Part shown: positions 26,661 through 34,139 of the stretch, one piece after another
How the letters are laid out: each line of letters opens with the position of its first letter
Numbering within the stretch: position 1 is the stretch's first letter
Source of the DNA: JABDCD01 sp964469525
GTDB lineage: Bacteria; Pseudomonadota; Alphaproteobacteria; Rickettsiales; SXRF01
Direction of reading: 5' to 3'
DNA length: 64,000 nt
Assembly: GCA_964469525.1 (NCBI GenBank)
Contig: CAYXYU010000004.1
Coordinates: 62,001 to 126,000, forward strand
Notes under the pieces: generated by a model
What the model saw: only the letters and a program-made list of their open reading frames with translations
What the model was told of the DNA's origin: nothing
Database searches by the model: none
Program-made: the position numbers and the translations under genes

Positions 26661-27209
26661 TTACATTACGGCTTCGACGGCAACCACTTCCGGAACGTAA
26701 TGTTTCAGCATGTTCTCGATGCCGTTCTTCAGGGTAACGGTCGAGCTGGGGCAGCCGGAGCAGGCACCATGCAGCTCGAGGCTCACAATACCGTCATGGA
26801 ATCCGCGGAAGATGATGTCGCCGCCGTCCTGCGCCACCGCCGGGCGCACGCGGGTTTCAATCAGCTCCTTGATTTGCCTGACCAGTTCGCTGTCCTCCTC
26901 GCTGGAGACACCCGTTGCGGCTGCCGCCAGCACCACCGGCTTGCCGGCGACGAAATGGTCCATGATCGAGGTCAGCAGCAGCGGCTTCAGCGTTTCCCAG
27001 CTCTCATCCGCATGTTTGGTGACAGTAATGAAATCGCTGCCCAAGAAAACGGCAGTCACTCCTGCGATGCGAAACAGCGTCTCGGCCAGCGGCGAGTTCT
27101 TGGCATCCTCGGATTTTGTTACAAATAACGTTCCGCTTTGCATCACCGGCACGCCGGGAATGAACTTCAGCGTCAGCGGATTGGGGGTGGATTCGGTCTG
27201 GATGAACAT
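26661..27209 (-). CDS. NifU-family Fe-S scaffold/carrier protein (Nfu)
   Basis: 182 residues. N-terminal Nfu domain (about 1-88, starting MFIQTESTPNPLTLKFIPG as in mitochondrial NFU1) and C-terminal NifU-like domain with the cluster-binding pair C150-x2-C153 (HGACSGCPSS). It carries a 4Fe-4S cluster to client enzymes. The gene leads a long same-strand run and has its own upstream space with an inverted repeat at 27281-27297. Confidence 0.93.
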   Translation of the reverse strand: MFIQTESTPNPLTLKFIPGVPVMQSGTLFVTKSEDAKNSPLAETLFRIAGVTAVFLGSDFITVTKHADESWETLKPLLLTSIMDHFVAGKPVVLAAAATGVSSEEDSELVRQIKELIETRVRPAVAQDGGDIIFRGFHDGIVSLELHGACSGCPSSTVTLKNGIENMLKHYVPEVVAVEAVM

Positions 27210-27280
27210 AAAAATCCTTTAAAATGGGCAAGAAATAAGAGTAAAAGATAGTCAGAATTTAGGCGCCGCGGCGGCATTTT

Positions 27281-27297
27281 TCAATGCGTTTCATTGA
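27281..27297. promoter_or_regulatory. Inverted repeat in the nfu / PEBP divergent region
   Basis: Perfect arms TCAATG (27281-27286) and CATTGA (27292-27297) with a 5-nt spacer, placed in the 151-bp space between two divergent genes, inside a T-rich stretch. The same arms with a 6-nt spacer occur at 575-592 next to the ferritin-like gene. Position fits an operator; identity of any regulator is unknown. Confidence 0.3.
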
Positions 27298-27360
27298 TTT
27301 TTTATTGGGTTTGGGCGCATAGTGGCGTCGGTTGTCGCAACCAATTTTGGGAGAAATCAT

Positions 27361-28032
27361 ATGAAAAAAATCGCCCTGGCATCCTTTTTTGCCGCCCATA
27401 CCGGTCTGGCCGGCGGGGCTTTAGCGGCAGATCCGGCCGAACTTGCGGTTTCCCTCGGCGGGATTGAGCATGGTAAACCAATACCGGTAAAATATGCGTA
27501 TTGCATGCCCGACGACGCCGGTAAAACGAAGAATGGCGGCAACATCAATCCGCGCATCGAGTGGTCAGGCGCTCCGGAGAGGACCAAATCCTTTGCCCTG
27601 CTCGTGGTTGATCCGGATGTACCGCAAAGCTTTGAATTGGCCAATAAGGAGGGAAAGAGCATCCCGGAGGATTTCCCGCGCCGCAATTTCTATCATTGGG
27701 TGCTGGTCGACATTCCGGCCGGCGTTACCAGCATAGCCGAAGCGGCCGACAGTAACGGTGTAACCAAGGGCGGCAAGGCCGCGGGAAAAACCGCCTACGG
27801 CATCAACGGCAGGAACGATTATCCCGGCGGCGGTTATGATGGCCCGTGTCCCCCTTGGAATGACGAGCGCCTGCATCATTACCATTTTATCGTCTATGCA
27901 CTTGATGTACCCAGTCTGAATTTATCGGCTGGCTTTGGCGGTAAGGAGGCGGAGGCGGCCATGAAAGGCCATATTCTGGCGCGGGGGGAAGTGGTGGGAA
28001 CGTACACCAATAATCCAAAACTCCTGAAGTAG
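27361..28032 (+). CDS. Exported PEBP / YbhB-YbcL family protein
   Basis: 223 residues from the ATG at 27361, selected because GGGAGA lies 6-11 nt upstream and a signal peptide follows (MKKIALASFFAAHTGLAGGA, cleavage near ALA-AD). The phosphatidylethanolamine-binding fold shows the ligand-site motifs ALLVVDPDVP and FYHWVLVDIP, and GGYDGPCPPWNDERLHHYHF (the GYxGPxPP...HHY pattern). Function of bacterial PEBPs is poorly defined; periplasmic location is inferred. It ends shortly before a strong bidirectional terminator. Confidence 0.85.
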   Translation: MKKIALASFFAAHTGLAGGALAADPAELAVSLGGIEHGKPIPVKYAYCMPDDAGKTKNGGNINPRIEWSGAPERTKSFALLVVDPDVPQSFELANKEGKSIPEDFPRRNFYHWVLVDIPAGVTSIAEAADSNGVTKGGKAAGKTAYGINGRNDYPGGGYDGPCPPWNDERLHHYHFIVYALDVPSLNLSAGFGGKEAEAAMKGHILARGEVVGTYTNNPKLLK

Positions 28033-28061
28033 TTCAGCACCGCATTTAAGAGGTAGACAAC

Positions 28062-28095
28062 AAAAAGGCCTGCCGGTTGCCCGGCAGGCCTCTTT
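28062..28095. terminator. Bidirectional rho-independent terminator
   Basis: A perfect 10-bp GC-rich stem (GGCCTGCCGG at 28067-28076, CCGGCAGGCC at 28081-28090) with a TTGC loop. An A-run precedes it and a T-rich tail follows, so it can end transcription of the PEBP gene (plus) and of the VirB2-type pilin (minus). Confidence 0.9.
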
Positions 28096-28116
28096 GCTTG
28101 CACACGAACCTTAAGA

Positions 28117-28449
28117 TTAGGTCGTGGAGCAACCAGAGGCGGCGTTAGCGCCCATCGCATCGACGATGCCGGCGGCACCGAAGACGATGGCAACGCCGAT
28201 ACCGACGATGATCGCCATACCCCAGGAGACTTTACCCAGGAGTGCGCCAATACCGATGACGGTAATGGCAATGGTCGCGAGGCCCTTACCGGTGTTGCCG
28301 GTGAACCACAGAACCACGGTGCAAAGTACCTTACCCATTGGGGTATCGGTAGCAAATGCAAAGTCCGGCATCATGACGATGACGGTGCTCAGCATGACCA
28401 GTAAAGCAATCTGCCATGCGCGAGCGAGGTCTTTAGTTTGGGTTTTCAT
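28117..28449 (-). CDS. Orphan TrbC/VirB2-family pilin
   Basis: 110 residues: signal peptide with likely cleavage after FAFA (about residue 33), then two hydrophobic helices separated by a short basic turn (GALLGKVSW), the standard VirB2/TrbC major-pilin layout. A C-terminal tail GANAASGCSTT includes a Cys. AAGGG lies upstream of the ATG. Family members polymerise into type IV secretion or conjugation pili, but no other vir/tra gene is present here, so a structural role is inferred from family only. It is monocistronic: its own structured leader upstream and a strong terminator 22 bp after the stop. Confidence 0.82.
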   Translation of the reverse strand: MKTQTKDLARAWQIALLVMLSTVIVMMPDFAFATDTPMGKVLCTVVLWFTGNTGKGLATIAITVIGIGALLGKVSWGMAIIVGIGVAIVFGAAGIVDAMGANAASGCSTT

Positions 28450-28479
28450 AAATCATACCCTTCAAACTAAGTTACAAAA

Positions 28480-28532
28480 CGTACGATCTATAGGGAGAAA
28501 CACGGTTTGCTGTGTACTTCGTATAGCGTACG
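28480..28532 (-). promoter_or_regulatory. Nested hairpin in the leader of the VirB2-type pilin
   Basis: Outer arms CGTACGATCTATA (28480-28492) and TATAGCGTACG (28522-28532) pair with a 2-nt bulge; an inner stem ACACGG/CTGTGT with loop TTTG lies at 28500-28515. Read on the minus strand, the hairpin is followed by TTTTGT about 30 nt before the pilin ATG, so it could be an attenuator, an mRNA stabiliser or an operator. Confidence 0.5.
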
Positions 28533-28539
28533 AACCAAA

Positions 28540-28570
28540 TATCTACCGGGACGTATCCCAATGGTAGATA
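28540..28570 (-). promoter_or_regulatory. Second hairpin in the pilin leader
   Basis: Arms TATCTACC (28540-28547) and GGTAGATA (28563-28570), with a nested GGGA/TCCC stem around CGTA. It lies 8 nt from the first hairpin. A possible -10 element on the minus strand (TATAGT, plus-strand 28576-28581) is just outside, which would put both hairpins in the transcript. Confidence 0.5.
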
Positions 28571-28615
28571 AGTAAACTATAAATTAAATTTTAGGTATTT
28601 GAAAGCCGATATTTG

Positions 28616-28634
28616 TGACAATCCTATGACAATC
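28616..28634. promoter_or_regulatory. Tandem TGACAATC repeats upstream of the pilin promoter region
   Basis: Two copies of TGACAATC at 28616-28623 and 28627-28634, spaced 11 bp start to start (one helical turn), upstream of the possible pilin -10. This fits a direct-repeat activator or repressor site. The remaining sequence from 28635 to 28692 is AT-rich with nothing else I can name. Confidence 0.35.
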
Positions 28635-28692
28635 GCCTCAATTTCTTAATTTTTTAAGCTATCAGCCAAAAGCCGGAAGGTTTTGTAAGCTC

Positions 28693-28806
28693 ATGAATGC
28701 CATGATTAATTATGTGGCCCCACAGATTGAGCAATGGCGGGACAAGACATCCGACTTTTCCCGTGGTTGCAGGCCGATTTGGATTGAGCAAAAGGAGGGC
28801 GGCTGA
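28693..28806 (+). CDS. Possible 37-codon ORF or gene remnant
   Basis: A short reading frame (start MNAMINYVAPQIEQWRDKTS, end WIEQKEGG) ending 5 bp before the glycosyltransferase pseudogene. GGAAGG lies 12 nt upstream of the ATG, further than ideal. It resembles a protein tail more than a whole gene and may be the surviving end of a deleted upstream gene of the same polysaccharide cluster. Function not recognised. Confidence 0.25.
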   Translation: MNAMINYVAPQIEQWRDKTSDFSRGCRPIWIEQKEGG

Positions 28807-28811
28807 TAAGG

Positions 28812-29134
28812 ATGCATTCCCTGCAAAAAACAGATGTGATTCGCCTGTTCATCGGTTTTGACCAACGTGAGACTGTCGCCTACCACGTCCTGTCCCACAG
28901 TATTCTCACGCGCTCTTCCGCGCCGACCTCGATTACGCCTTTAGCGCTGGCGCAGCTGAAAAACCTCTTCACCCGCGAGAGCGCAACTCGCTGCAATCGA
29001 CCGAGTTCGCCTTCACCCGCTTCCTCACCCCCTAGCGCACGGACAACCACTGGTATAGGAGCGTGCACATCGAACGGCAGGAAACGCTGCTCGACTGGCA
29101 GCCGGTGCTGGAGCGGATTGCTAGGCGACTGTAA
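28812..29134 (+). pseudogene. Decayed glycosyltransferase
   Basis: The N-terminal part reads IRLFIGFDQRETVAYHVLSH and continues SITPLALAQLKNLFTRE, the start of a family of alphaproteobacterial glycosyltransferases. At 28977-28981 an extra AG (GAGAGCGC where GAGCGC keeps frame) shifts it; in the restored frame NSLQSTEFAFTRFLTP follows, then an in-frame TAG, then a C-terminal stretch ending QETLLDWQPVLERIARRL with TAA at 29132-29134. The middle of the protein is missing. So there is a 2-nt insertion, a stop and a deletion. Its end abuts the 3' end of tRNA-Arg. Confidence 0.65.
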
Positions 29135-29211
29135 TGGCGCACCCGAGACGATTCGAACGTCCGACCTTTGCCTTCGGAGGGCAATGCTCTATCCAGCTGA
29201 GCTACGGGTGC
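29135..29211 (-). tRNA. tRNA-Arg(CCG)
   Basis: 77 nt on the minus strand with encoded CCA. The acceptor arm GCACCCG/CGGGTGC is perfectly paired, the D arm contains AGCTCAGCTGGATAGAGC, the anticodon arm TTGCC/GGCAA encloses loop CTCCGAA (anticodon CCG, reading CGG), and the T arm has GTTCGAATC. No clear downstream T-run; the CCA end touches the stop codon of the glycosyltransferase remnant. Confidence 0.97.
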
Positions 29212-29363
29212 GCAACAGTCGCGCGGGGTTCTTGTAACGAAAAGCCGCCTACTAATCCAGCCCGATTTTGCCGTCTTTATGCGTTCTTTATAAAAACGCA
29301 TGCTCAACCCCATCGTAATTCTTCACCCACTTTTCTACGGTCTCCCAACAACAAGGAGCCGTT

Positions 29364-29522
29364 ATGACCCTATCAACCATCTTGCTGGTTTTGCTGCTGC
29401 TGCTGATTGTCGGAGCACTGCCGGCCTGGCCCTACAGCCGGGAATGGGGCTATTACCCGAGCAGCGGGCTTGGACTGCTGCTGGTGGTGTTGATTATCCT
29501 GATGCTGATCGGGGCAATTTAA
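29364..29522 (+). CDS. Small membrane protein, DUF3309 type
   Basis: 52 residues: hydrophobic helix, a short polar loop containing PAWPYSREWGYYPSSGLG, then a second hydrophobic helix. This pattern (LPxWPxSRxWGYxPSxGLG between two helices) is that of DUF3309, found across Proteobacteria without known function. AAGGAG lies upstream of the ATG. The stop codon overlaps the xerC stop by 4 bp (convergent). The 150-bp space between it and the tRNA shows no other gene. Confidence 0.85.
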   Translation: MTLSTILLVLLLLLIVGALPAWPYSREWGYYPSSGLGLLLVVLIILMLIGAI

Positions 29523-30448
29523 GCCCGCGGGTGCGCCGTATTATAGGCCTTCAGCAGCCGCTCCTTGTCGACGTGCGTGTAGCGCTGGGTGGTGGAAAGT
29601 GAGGCATGCCCGAGCAATTCCTGGATTGAGCGTAGGTCGCCGCCCGCCGACAGCAGATGGGTTGCAAAACTGTGGCGGAAGGCATGCGGTGTTGCGGTGT
29701 CGGGCAGGCCGAGCCGGACGCGGAGTTTCCGCAGCTGCAGCTGGAAGATGGCGGGGTCGAGCGCCTTGCCCCGCTTGCCGACAAAAAGGGGGGATTTCGG
29801 TTCGAATGCGTGCGGCACGCTGGCGATGTAATCGGCAATGGCCTGTTTCACCACCGGCAACACGGGCAGCATGCGCTGCTTATCACCTTTGCCGGTCACG
29901 GTGAGGCCGTCGCCTGTGGGGATGTCCTGGTAGCGCAACCGCAGAGCCTCGCTGATGCGCAATCCGCAGCCATAGATCAGCACCAGGAGTGCCAGGTCGC
30001 GCTTATTCACCCATTCATCCTTGTGCTGATCCCCCATGGCGGAAAGTGCTGCTTCTGCCTGTGCTTCATCCAGTGCCTTGGGCAGCGATTTCTTGAGTTT
30101 TGGCCCTTTGATATGAAATACGGCTGCGTTTTCGACCGCACCCTGCCGCTCGAGATAGCGGAAAAAACTTTTGACGGTGGAGAGCGCCCGCGCGTTCGAG
30201 GCGGTTTCATATTCCCCCGCCCGCGACGCCAGCCATGCCCGCAAGTCGCGGGTTTCCAGCGCCCTGAGTTGCTCCATAGCGATGCGTCCGCCGAGATGCT
30301 GGCTTAAGAACGCAAAGAAATGACGAAGATCATTCAGGTACGAGGTGACCGTATGTTCCGAGGCGCGCCGGTTATGGCGCAGCCAGCTCTCCCACTTGGC
30401 GAGCAGGGATTGCAGGTCGGCGGCGATGGGTAGCGGCTCATGCGTCAT
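29519..30448 (-). CDS. xerC: Tyrosine recombinase XerC
   Basis: 309 residues. N-terminal SAM-like core-binding domain (about 10-100) and catalytic domain with the R-H-R-H/W-Y set: YGCGLRISEAL, TPHAFRHSFATHLL, ELLGHASLSTTQRYTHV with the Tyr nucleophile. Spacing and GGDLRSIQELLGH favour XerC over phage integrases. With XerD it resolves chromosome dimers. The neighbouring DUF484 gene is the same partner seen beside xerC in E. coli, which supports a core rather than mobile recombinase despite the nearby tRNA. Confidence 0.92.
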   Translation of the reverse strand: MTHEPLPIAADLQSLLAKWESWLRHNRRASEHTVTSYLNDLRHFFAFLSQHLGGRIAMEQLRALETRDLRAWLASRAGEYETASNARALSTVKSFFRYLERQGAVENAAVFHIKGPKLKKSLPKALDEAQAEAALSAMGDQHKDEWVNKRDLALLVLIYGCGLRISEALRLRYQDIPTGDGLTVTGKGDKQRMLPVLPVVKQAIADYIASVPHAFEPKSPLFVGKRGKALDPAIFQLQLRKLRVRLGLPDTATPHAFRHSFATHLLSAGGDLRSIQELLGHASLSTTQRYTHVDKERLLKAYNTAHPRA

Positions 30449-30521
30449 GACGATGTGTCATCCGTTTATGACATGATAAGTATAGCCGATTCTTTTCCTA
30501 CCCACCAATGACTAAGACGGA

Positions 30522-31262
30522 TTATACGGTCAGGTCATCCAGGTATTTATCCAGCTGATGGGCTGTAATCTGGGCGAGAAAGTGCAATAGTTCAATGCCC
30601 TGGCCGGGATGGAAGCGGTTCTTGTGGCGCACCCCGAAGGCAAGGATTACGTGCTTGTCGACCGTTTCCAGCTCAAGGCGCAGCATGGCGCAGGAGGCGA
30701 TCAGCTGGTCGCAGTCGGAAAAGATTTCTTCGAAACCCGCGGGCGGCTTGGCAGTGCAATCCTCCACCAGCAGCACGTTCTTTTTCCTGCCTAGCGCCGC
30801 ATCGATGGTGCCGGGGGCGACGAACACGATGCCCGAGTAATTCTGCTCGCCCCAGGATGTGTCGAATTGCGTCTCCGACTCCATCGCCATGCGCACCACG
30901 TCGACATCGAACAGGTTCACGAGGTCAAGCGTCAGTACTTCGAGGAGTTGTTCGATGGTGCGCGTTCTGATTAGCCGCAGCGCTGCCTGGTGCACCTGCG
31001 CCTGCACCGACATGTTGTCGCGGCAGAAATCGACCAGCACATCGTAGCGCGATTTCAACGCTTTGCTGTCCTTCTGCAGGTTTTTCACCATATAATGCTG
31101 GAAATCAATGATCCCGTTGCCTAAATCGCGCTCCGGCGCCGCCAGATCGGCCACCACATCGGGGTTGCTTTTCAGAAATTCCGGATGCTTCTTCAGGTAT
31201 TCGCGCACCTGTTCGGCGCTGGGGCTGGCGCTTTTCGTCATCGTGTCGGACTGTTTGCTCAC
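30522..31262 (-). CDS. DUF484 family protein
   Basis: 246 residues. N-terminal region with EQVREYLKKHPEFLKSNPDV, the characteristic start of DUF484, then a GAF-like domain (about 95-240). Function is unknown; the gene commonly accompanies xerC. Its start overlaps the transaldolase stop (ATGA) and it lies 73 bp before xerC on the same strand. Confidence 0.88.
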   Translation of the reverse strand: MSKQSDTMTKSASPSAEQVREYLKKHPEFLKSNPDVVADLAAPERDLGNGIIDFQHYMVKNLQKDSKALKSRYDVLVDFCRDNMSVQAQVHQAALRLIRTRTIEQLLEVLTLDLVNLFDVDVVRMAMESETQFDTSWGEQNYSGIVFVAPGTIDAALGRKKNVLLVEDCTAKPPAGFEEIFSDCDQLIASCAMLRLELETVDKHVILAFGVRHKNRFHPGQGIELLHFLAQITAHQLDKYLDDLTV

Positions 31263-31915
31263 GCGATCTTCTGCCCGGTCTTCTGCCAGTCGGCGAGGAA
31301 CGCTGCCAGTCCCTTGTCGGTCAGCGGATGATGGATCAGGCCTTTCAGTACGGCGGGCGGGATGGTGGCGACATGCGCGCCCATGCGGGCGGCGTGCACG
31401 ATATGCATGGGGTTTCTTACCGAGGCGACCAGCACTTCGGTTTTGAAATACTCATACTGCCGGTACATCAGGCAGATATCCGCGATCAGCTGCATGCCGT
31501 CGTGACCGATATCGTCGAGCCGACCGACGAAGGGTGAAATGAAAGTGGCGCCCGCCTTAGCGGCGAGCAAAGCCTGTGCCGCCGAAAAGCAGAGCGTGAC
31601 ATTGACCATCGTGCCATGGCTGGTGAAATGCTTGCAGGCCTTGAGCCCATCCCAGGTCAGTGGCACCTTGATGGTAATATTCTTGGCCAGCTTCGCCAGC
31701 TTCTCGCCTTCGCGAATCATGCCGTCGGCGTCGGTGGCGGTGACTTCCGCCGAGACCGGTCCCGACACCACCGCGCAGATATCCTTCAGCACTTCGAAGA
31801 AATCGCGCCCCGACTTGGCAACGAGCGACGGGTTGGTGGTTACCCCGTCGAGCATGCCAGTGGCGGCAAGCTCACGGATTTCCGTGATATCGGCGGTGTC
31901 GACAAAAAATTTCAT
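31259..31915 (-). CDS. Transaldolase / fructose-6-phosphate aldolase family
   Basis: 218 residues from the ATG at 31915 (MKFFVDTADITEIREL), the standard start of the short TalC/Fsa class. VTTNPSLVAK and the Schiff-base Lys83 in NITIKVPLTWDGLKA are present, as are FISPFVGRLDDIG and VLVASVRNPMHI. Members are transaldolases of the pentose phosphate pathway or F6P aldolases; sequence alone does not separate them, and in Alphaproteobacteria this locus is usually called transaldolase. A longer in-frame reading upstream would include the repeat at 31993-32068 and is rejected. Confidence 0.9.
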   Translation of the reverse strand: MKFFVDTADITEIRELAATGMLDGVTTNPSLVAKSGRDFFEVLKDICAVVSGPVSAEVTATDADGMIREGEKLAKLAKNITIKVPLTWDGLKACKHFTSHGTMVNVTLCFSAAQALLAAKAGATFISPFVGRLDDIGHDGMQLIADICLMYRQYEYFKTEVLVASVRNPMHIVHAARMGAHVATIPPAVLKGLIHHPLTDKGLAAFLADWQKTGQKIA

Positions 31916-31992
31916 CGGTTTCGTTCCTGTTGATGTATTACTGGTACGTACATAACACCGGCAGAGCATTTGGCAATATGAAACAGGTTCCG

Positions 31993-32068
31993 TGTCGTCC
32001 TGAACGTAAGCGAGGGATCTGCTTGTCTGGCCAAGAAACAGGTGCTTCGCCTTCGGCTCAGAATGACA
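31993..32068. repeat. Dispersed palindromic element at the priA start
   Basis: Left part TGTCGTCCTGAACGTAAGCG, right part TTCGCCTTCGGCTCAGAATG ACA; the ends pair as an imperfect inverted repeat of the same TTGTCAT...ATGACAA type as at 7402. It lies between divergent transaldolase and priA and ends 5 bp before the priA ATG, replacing the ordinary leader. Confidence 0.65.
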
Positions 32069-32073
32069 AACAT

Positions 32074-34053
32074 ATGGCACAGGTCGAAGTGCTGCTTCCT
32101 ACTGCCGTGGACCACGGCTTCGACTACGCCGTGTGCAAGGGAAGCAGTGTGCATACGGGCGATATCGTATCCGTATCGTTTGGCCGCAGCGAGACACTGG
32201 GAGTAGTATGGGGGCCGGGGCAGGCGCAGCTCGACAGCGGGAAGATTAAACCGGTCAGGGCGCAGCTGGCGCAATTTCCTCCTTTATCGGAACCCATGCG
32301 CAGATTTATTGATTGGGTGGCCTGGTATAACTGCGCCCTCAAAGGCGCAGTGCTTAAAATGGTACTACCGGTGGCCGATATAGGGGAGGAGGGAAGGGTA
32401 GCGGTTCATACCAGCATGGAGACAGGCAAAATCGACCTTGCTCCTCTCTCCGACGATCAGAAAAAAGCGGCAGCGCAGCTTTTGGCAAAACTTGGCCAGG
32501 GGTTCTCCGTCACCCTGCTTGACGGCGTCACCGGCTCAGGGAAGACGGAGGTATATTTTGATGCGATTGCCCATGTATTAAGGAACCCTGGCCTCTCCCT
32601 TCAAGTCCTTGTATTGCTGCCTGAGATCGCCCTCTCCGTGCAGTGGCTTGAGCGCTTCGAGGCGCGGTTCGGCTTCCGGCCGGTCGTATGGAACTCGGAG
32701 ATCACTCCTGCAAGGAAGCGCGCCGCCTGGCAGGCTATTGCCAGAGGCGAAGCGCGGGTGGTGGTTGGCGCCCGCTCGGCGCTGTTCCTACCCTATAGGA
32801 ACTTGTCGCTGCTTATTGTCGATGAGGAGCATGATGCCTCCTATAAGCAGGAGGACGGCGTCATCTATCATGCGCGCGACATGGCAGTGGCGCGAGGGCG
32901 GTTCGAGCAATTCCCGGTGGTGCTGGTCTCGGCCACGCCATCGCTTGAGAGCTATTATAATGCGAAGCAGGGCAAATATGCGGAAGTCTCCCTGCCCGCG
33001 CGCCATGGCGGCGCCGAAATGCCTGCCGTCACTTTGCTTGACATGAAGCAGGAGCCGCTGGAGCGCGGCGCGTTTATCTCCACTACGCTGCGGCAGGCGC
33101 TGGCCGATGCCATTGCGAGGGGCCATCAGGCCATGCTGTTCCTGAACCGCCGGGGCTACGCGCCGCTGTTGCTGTGCCGTGCCTGTGGCCATCGCTTTCA
33201 GTGCCCCGAATGCTCCTCCTGGCTGGTGTTGCATAAGGGACGGCCGCGGCTGGAATGCCACCATTGCGGCTATCATCTTCCGATCCCGAAAGCTTGTCCG
33301 GCCTGCCAGGCAGAGGAGAAGCTCGCCGCCTGCGGGCCGGGGGTTGAACGGCTGCTTGAGGAGGTGAAGGATTTCCTGCCTTCGGCAAGAGTTGCCGTAA
33401 TGGCCAGCGACAGTCTGGGCGGCTTCAAGGAAATGAGCGACATCATCAAAGACATGGGTGAGCGGCAGATCGACCTCTTGATCGGCACGCAGATGATCGC
33501 CAAGGGGCATCATTTCGCCGATCTGGCAGTGGTCGGTGTCGTTGATGCTGATTTGGGACTCTCTGGCGGCGACCTGCGCGCCGCCGAGCGCACCTACCAG
33601 CTGTTGCACCAGCTGTCGGGCCGCGCCGGGCGCGAGCAGGTGAAAGGCCAGGTATTCCTGCAGAGTTACCTGCCCGAGCACCCGGTGATGCAGGCCCTGC
33701 TCTCGGGTGACCGCGAAGCCTTCCTGCAGGCCGAGCTTAGCGCGCGCAAGAATAGCCATATGCCCCCCTTCTCCCGTCTGGCGGCGGTGATTGTCGAAGG
33801 AGCAAAAGAGGCGCAGGTGCAGGTGGTTGCCAAAAACCTGGCGGCCACTGCCCACCGCCAGCAGGAAATCCGCCTGCTCGGCCCCGCCCCTGCCCCGCTC
33901 TATATGCTACGCGGCAAATACCGCTACCGCCTGCTGATTAAAGCCGAGCGCAAGGTCAACCTGCCGGATTACTTAAGGGAGTGGGTCAAAGCGCAGGTCG
34001 CGCCCTCCTCCGTGCGCATTAAAATCGATATTGATCCGGTGAGTTTTTTGTAA
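32074..34053 (+). CDS. priA: Primosomal protein N' (replication restart helicase PriA)
   Basis: 659 residues from the ATG at 32074 (MAQVEVLLPTAVDHGFDYAV), the point where homology to the PriA DNA-binding domain starts. Helicase motifs: GVTGSGKTEVYFDAI (Walker A), LIVDEEHDASYKQ (DEEH), VLVSATPSLESY. The zinc region has paired cysteines CRACGHRFQCPEC and CHHCGYHLPIPKACPAC. It reloads the replisome at stalled forks. No clear Shine-Dalgarno precedes the ATG, because a palindromic element occupies the leader; an extended start upstream is formally open but unlikely. Confidence 0.92.
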   Translation: MAQVEVLLPTAVDHGFDYAVCKGSSVHTGDIVSVSFGRSETLGVVWGPGQAQLDSGKIKPVRAQLAQFPPLSEPMRRFIDWVAWYNCALKGAVLKMVLPVADIGEEGRVAVHTSMETGKIDLAPLSDDQKKAAAQLLAKLGQGFSVTLLDGVTGSGKTEVYFDAIAHVLRNPGLSLQVLVLLPEIALSVQWLERFEARFGFRPVVWNSEITPARKRAAWQAIARGEARVVVGARSALFLPYRNLSLLIVDEEHDASYKQEDGVIYHARDMAVARGRFEQFPVVLVSATPSLESYYNAKQGKYAEVSLPARHGGAEMPAVTLLDMKQEPLERGAFISTTLRQALADAIARGHQAMLFLNRRGYAPLLLCRACGHRFQCPECSSWLVLHKGRPRLECHHCGYHLPIPKACPACQAEEKLAACGPGVERLLEEVKDFLPSARVAVMASDSLGGFKEMSDIIKDMGERQIDLLIGTQMIAKGHHFADLAVVGVVDADLGLSGGDLRAAERTYQLLHQLSGRAGREQVKGQVFLQSYLPEHPVMQALLSGDREAFLQAELSARKNSHMPPFSRLAAVIVEGAKEAQVQVVAKNLAATAHRQQEIRLLGPAPAPLYMLRGKYRYRLLIKAERKVNLPDYLREWVKAQVAPSSVRIKIDIDPVSFL

Positions 34054-34139
34054 GGGACAAGGATGACAAAAGAACTTGCCTTTGGGGATAATCTTGCCTA
34101 GTTTCTCTGCTCCCAAAACCCAATAGATACTTAAAGCCC

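Noticed and set aside
28117..28449. A type IV secretion or conjugation locus around the VirB2 pilin
   Set aside because: No other vir, tra or relaxase gene is present within the window, so only an orphan pilin is claimed.
29519..30448. Phage or island integrase next to tRNA-Arg
   Set aside because: XerC-type motifs and the adjacent DUF484 gene identify the housekeeping recombinase; it also points away from the tRNA with DUF3309 in between.
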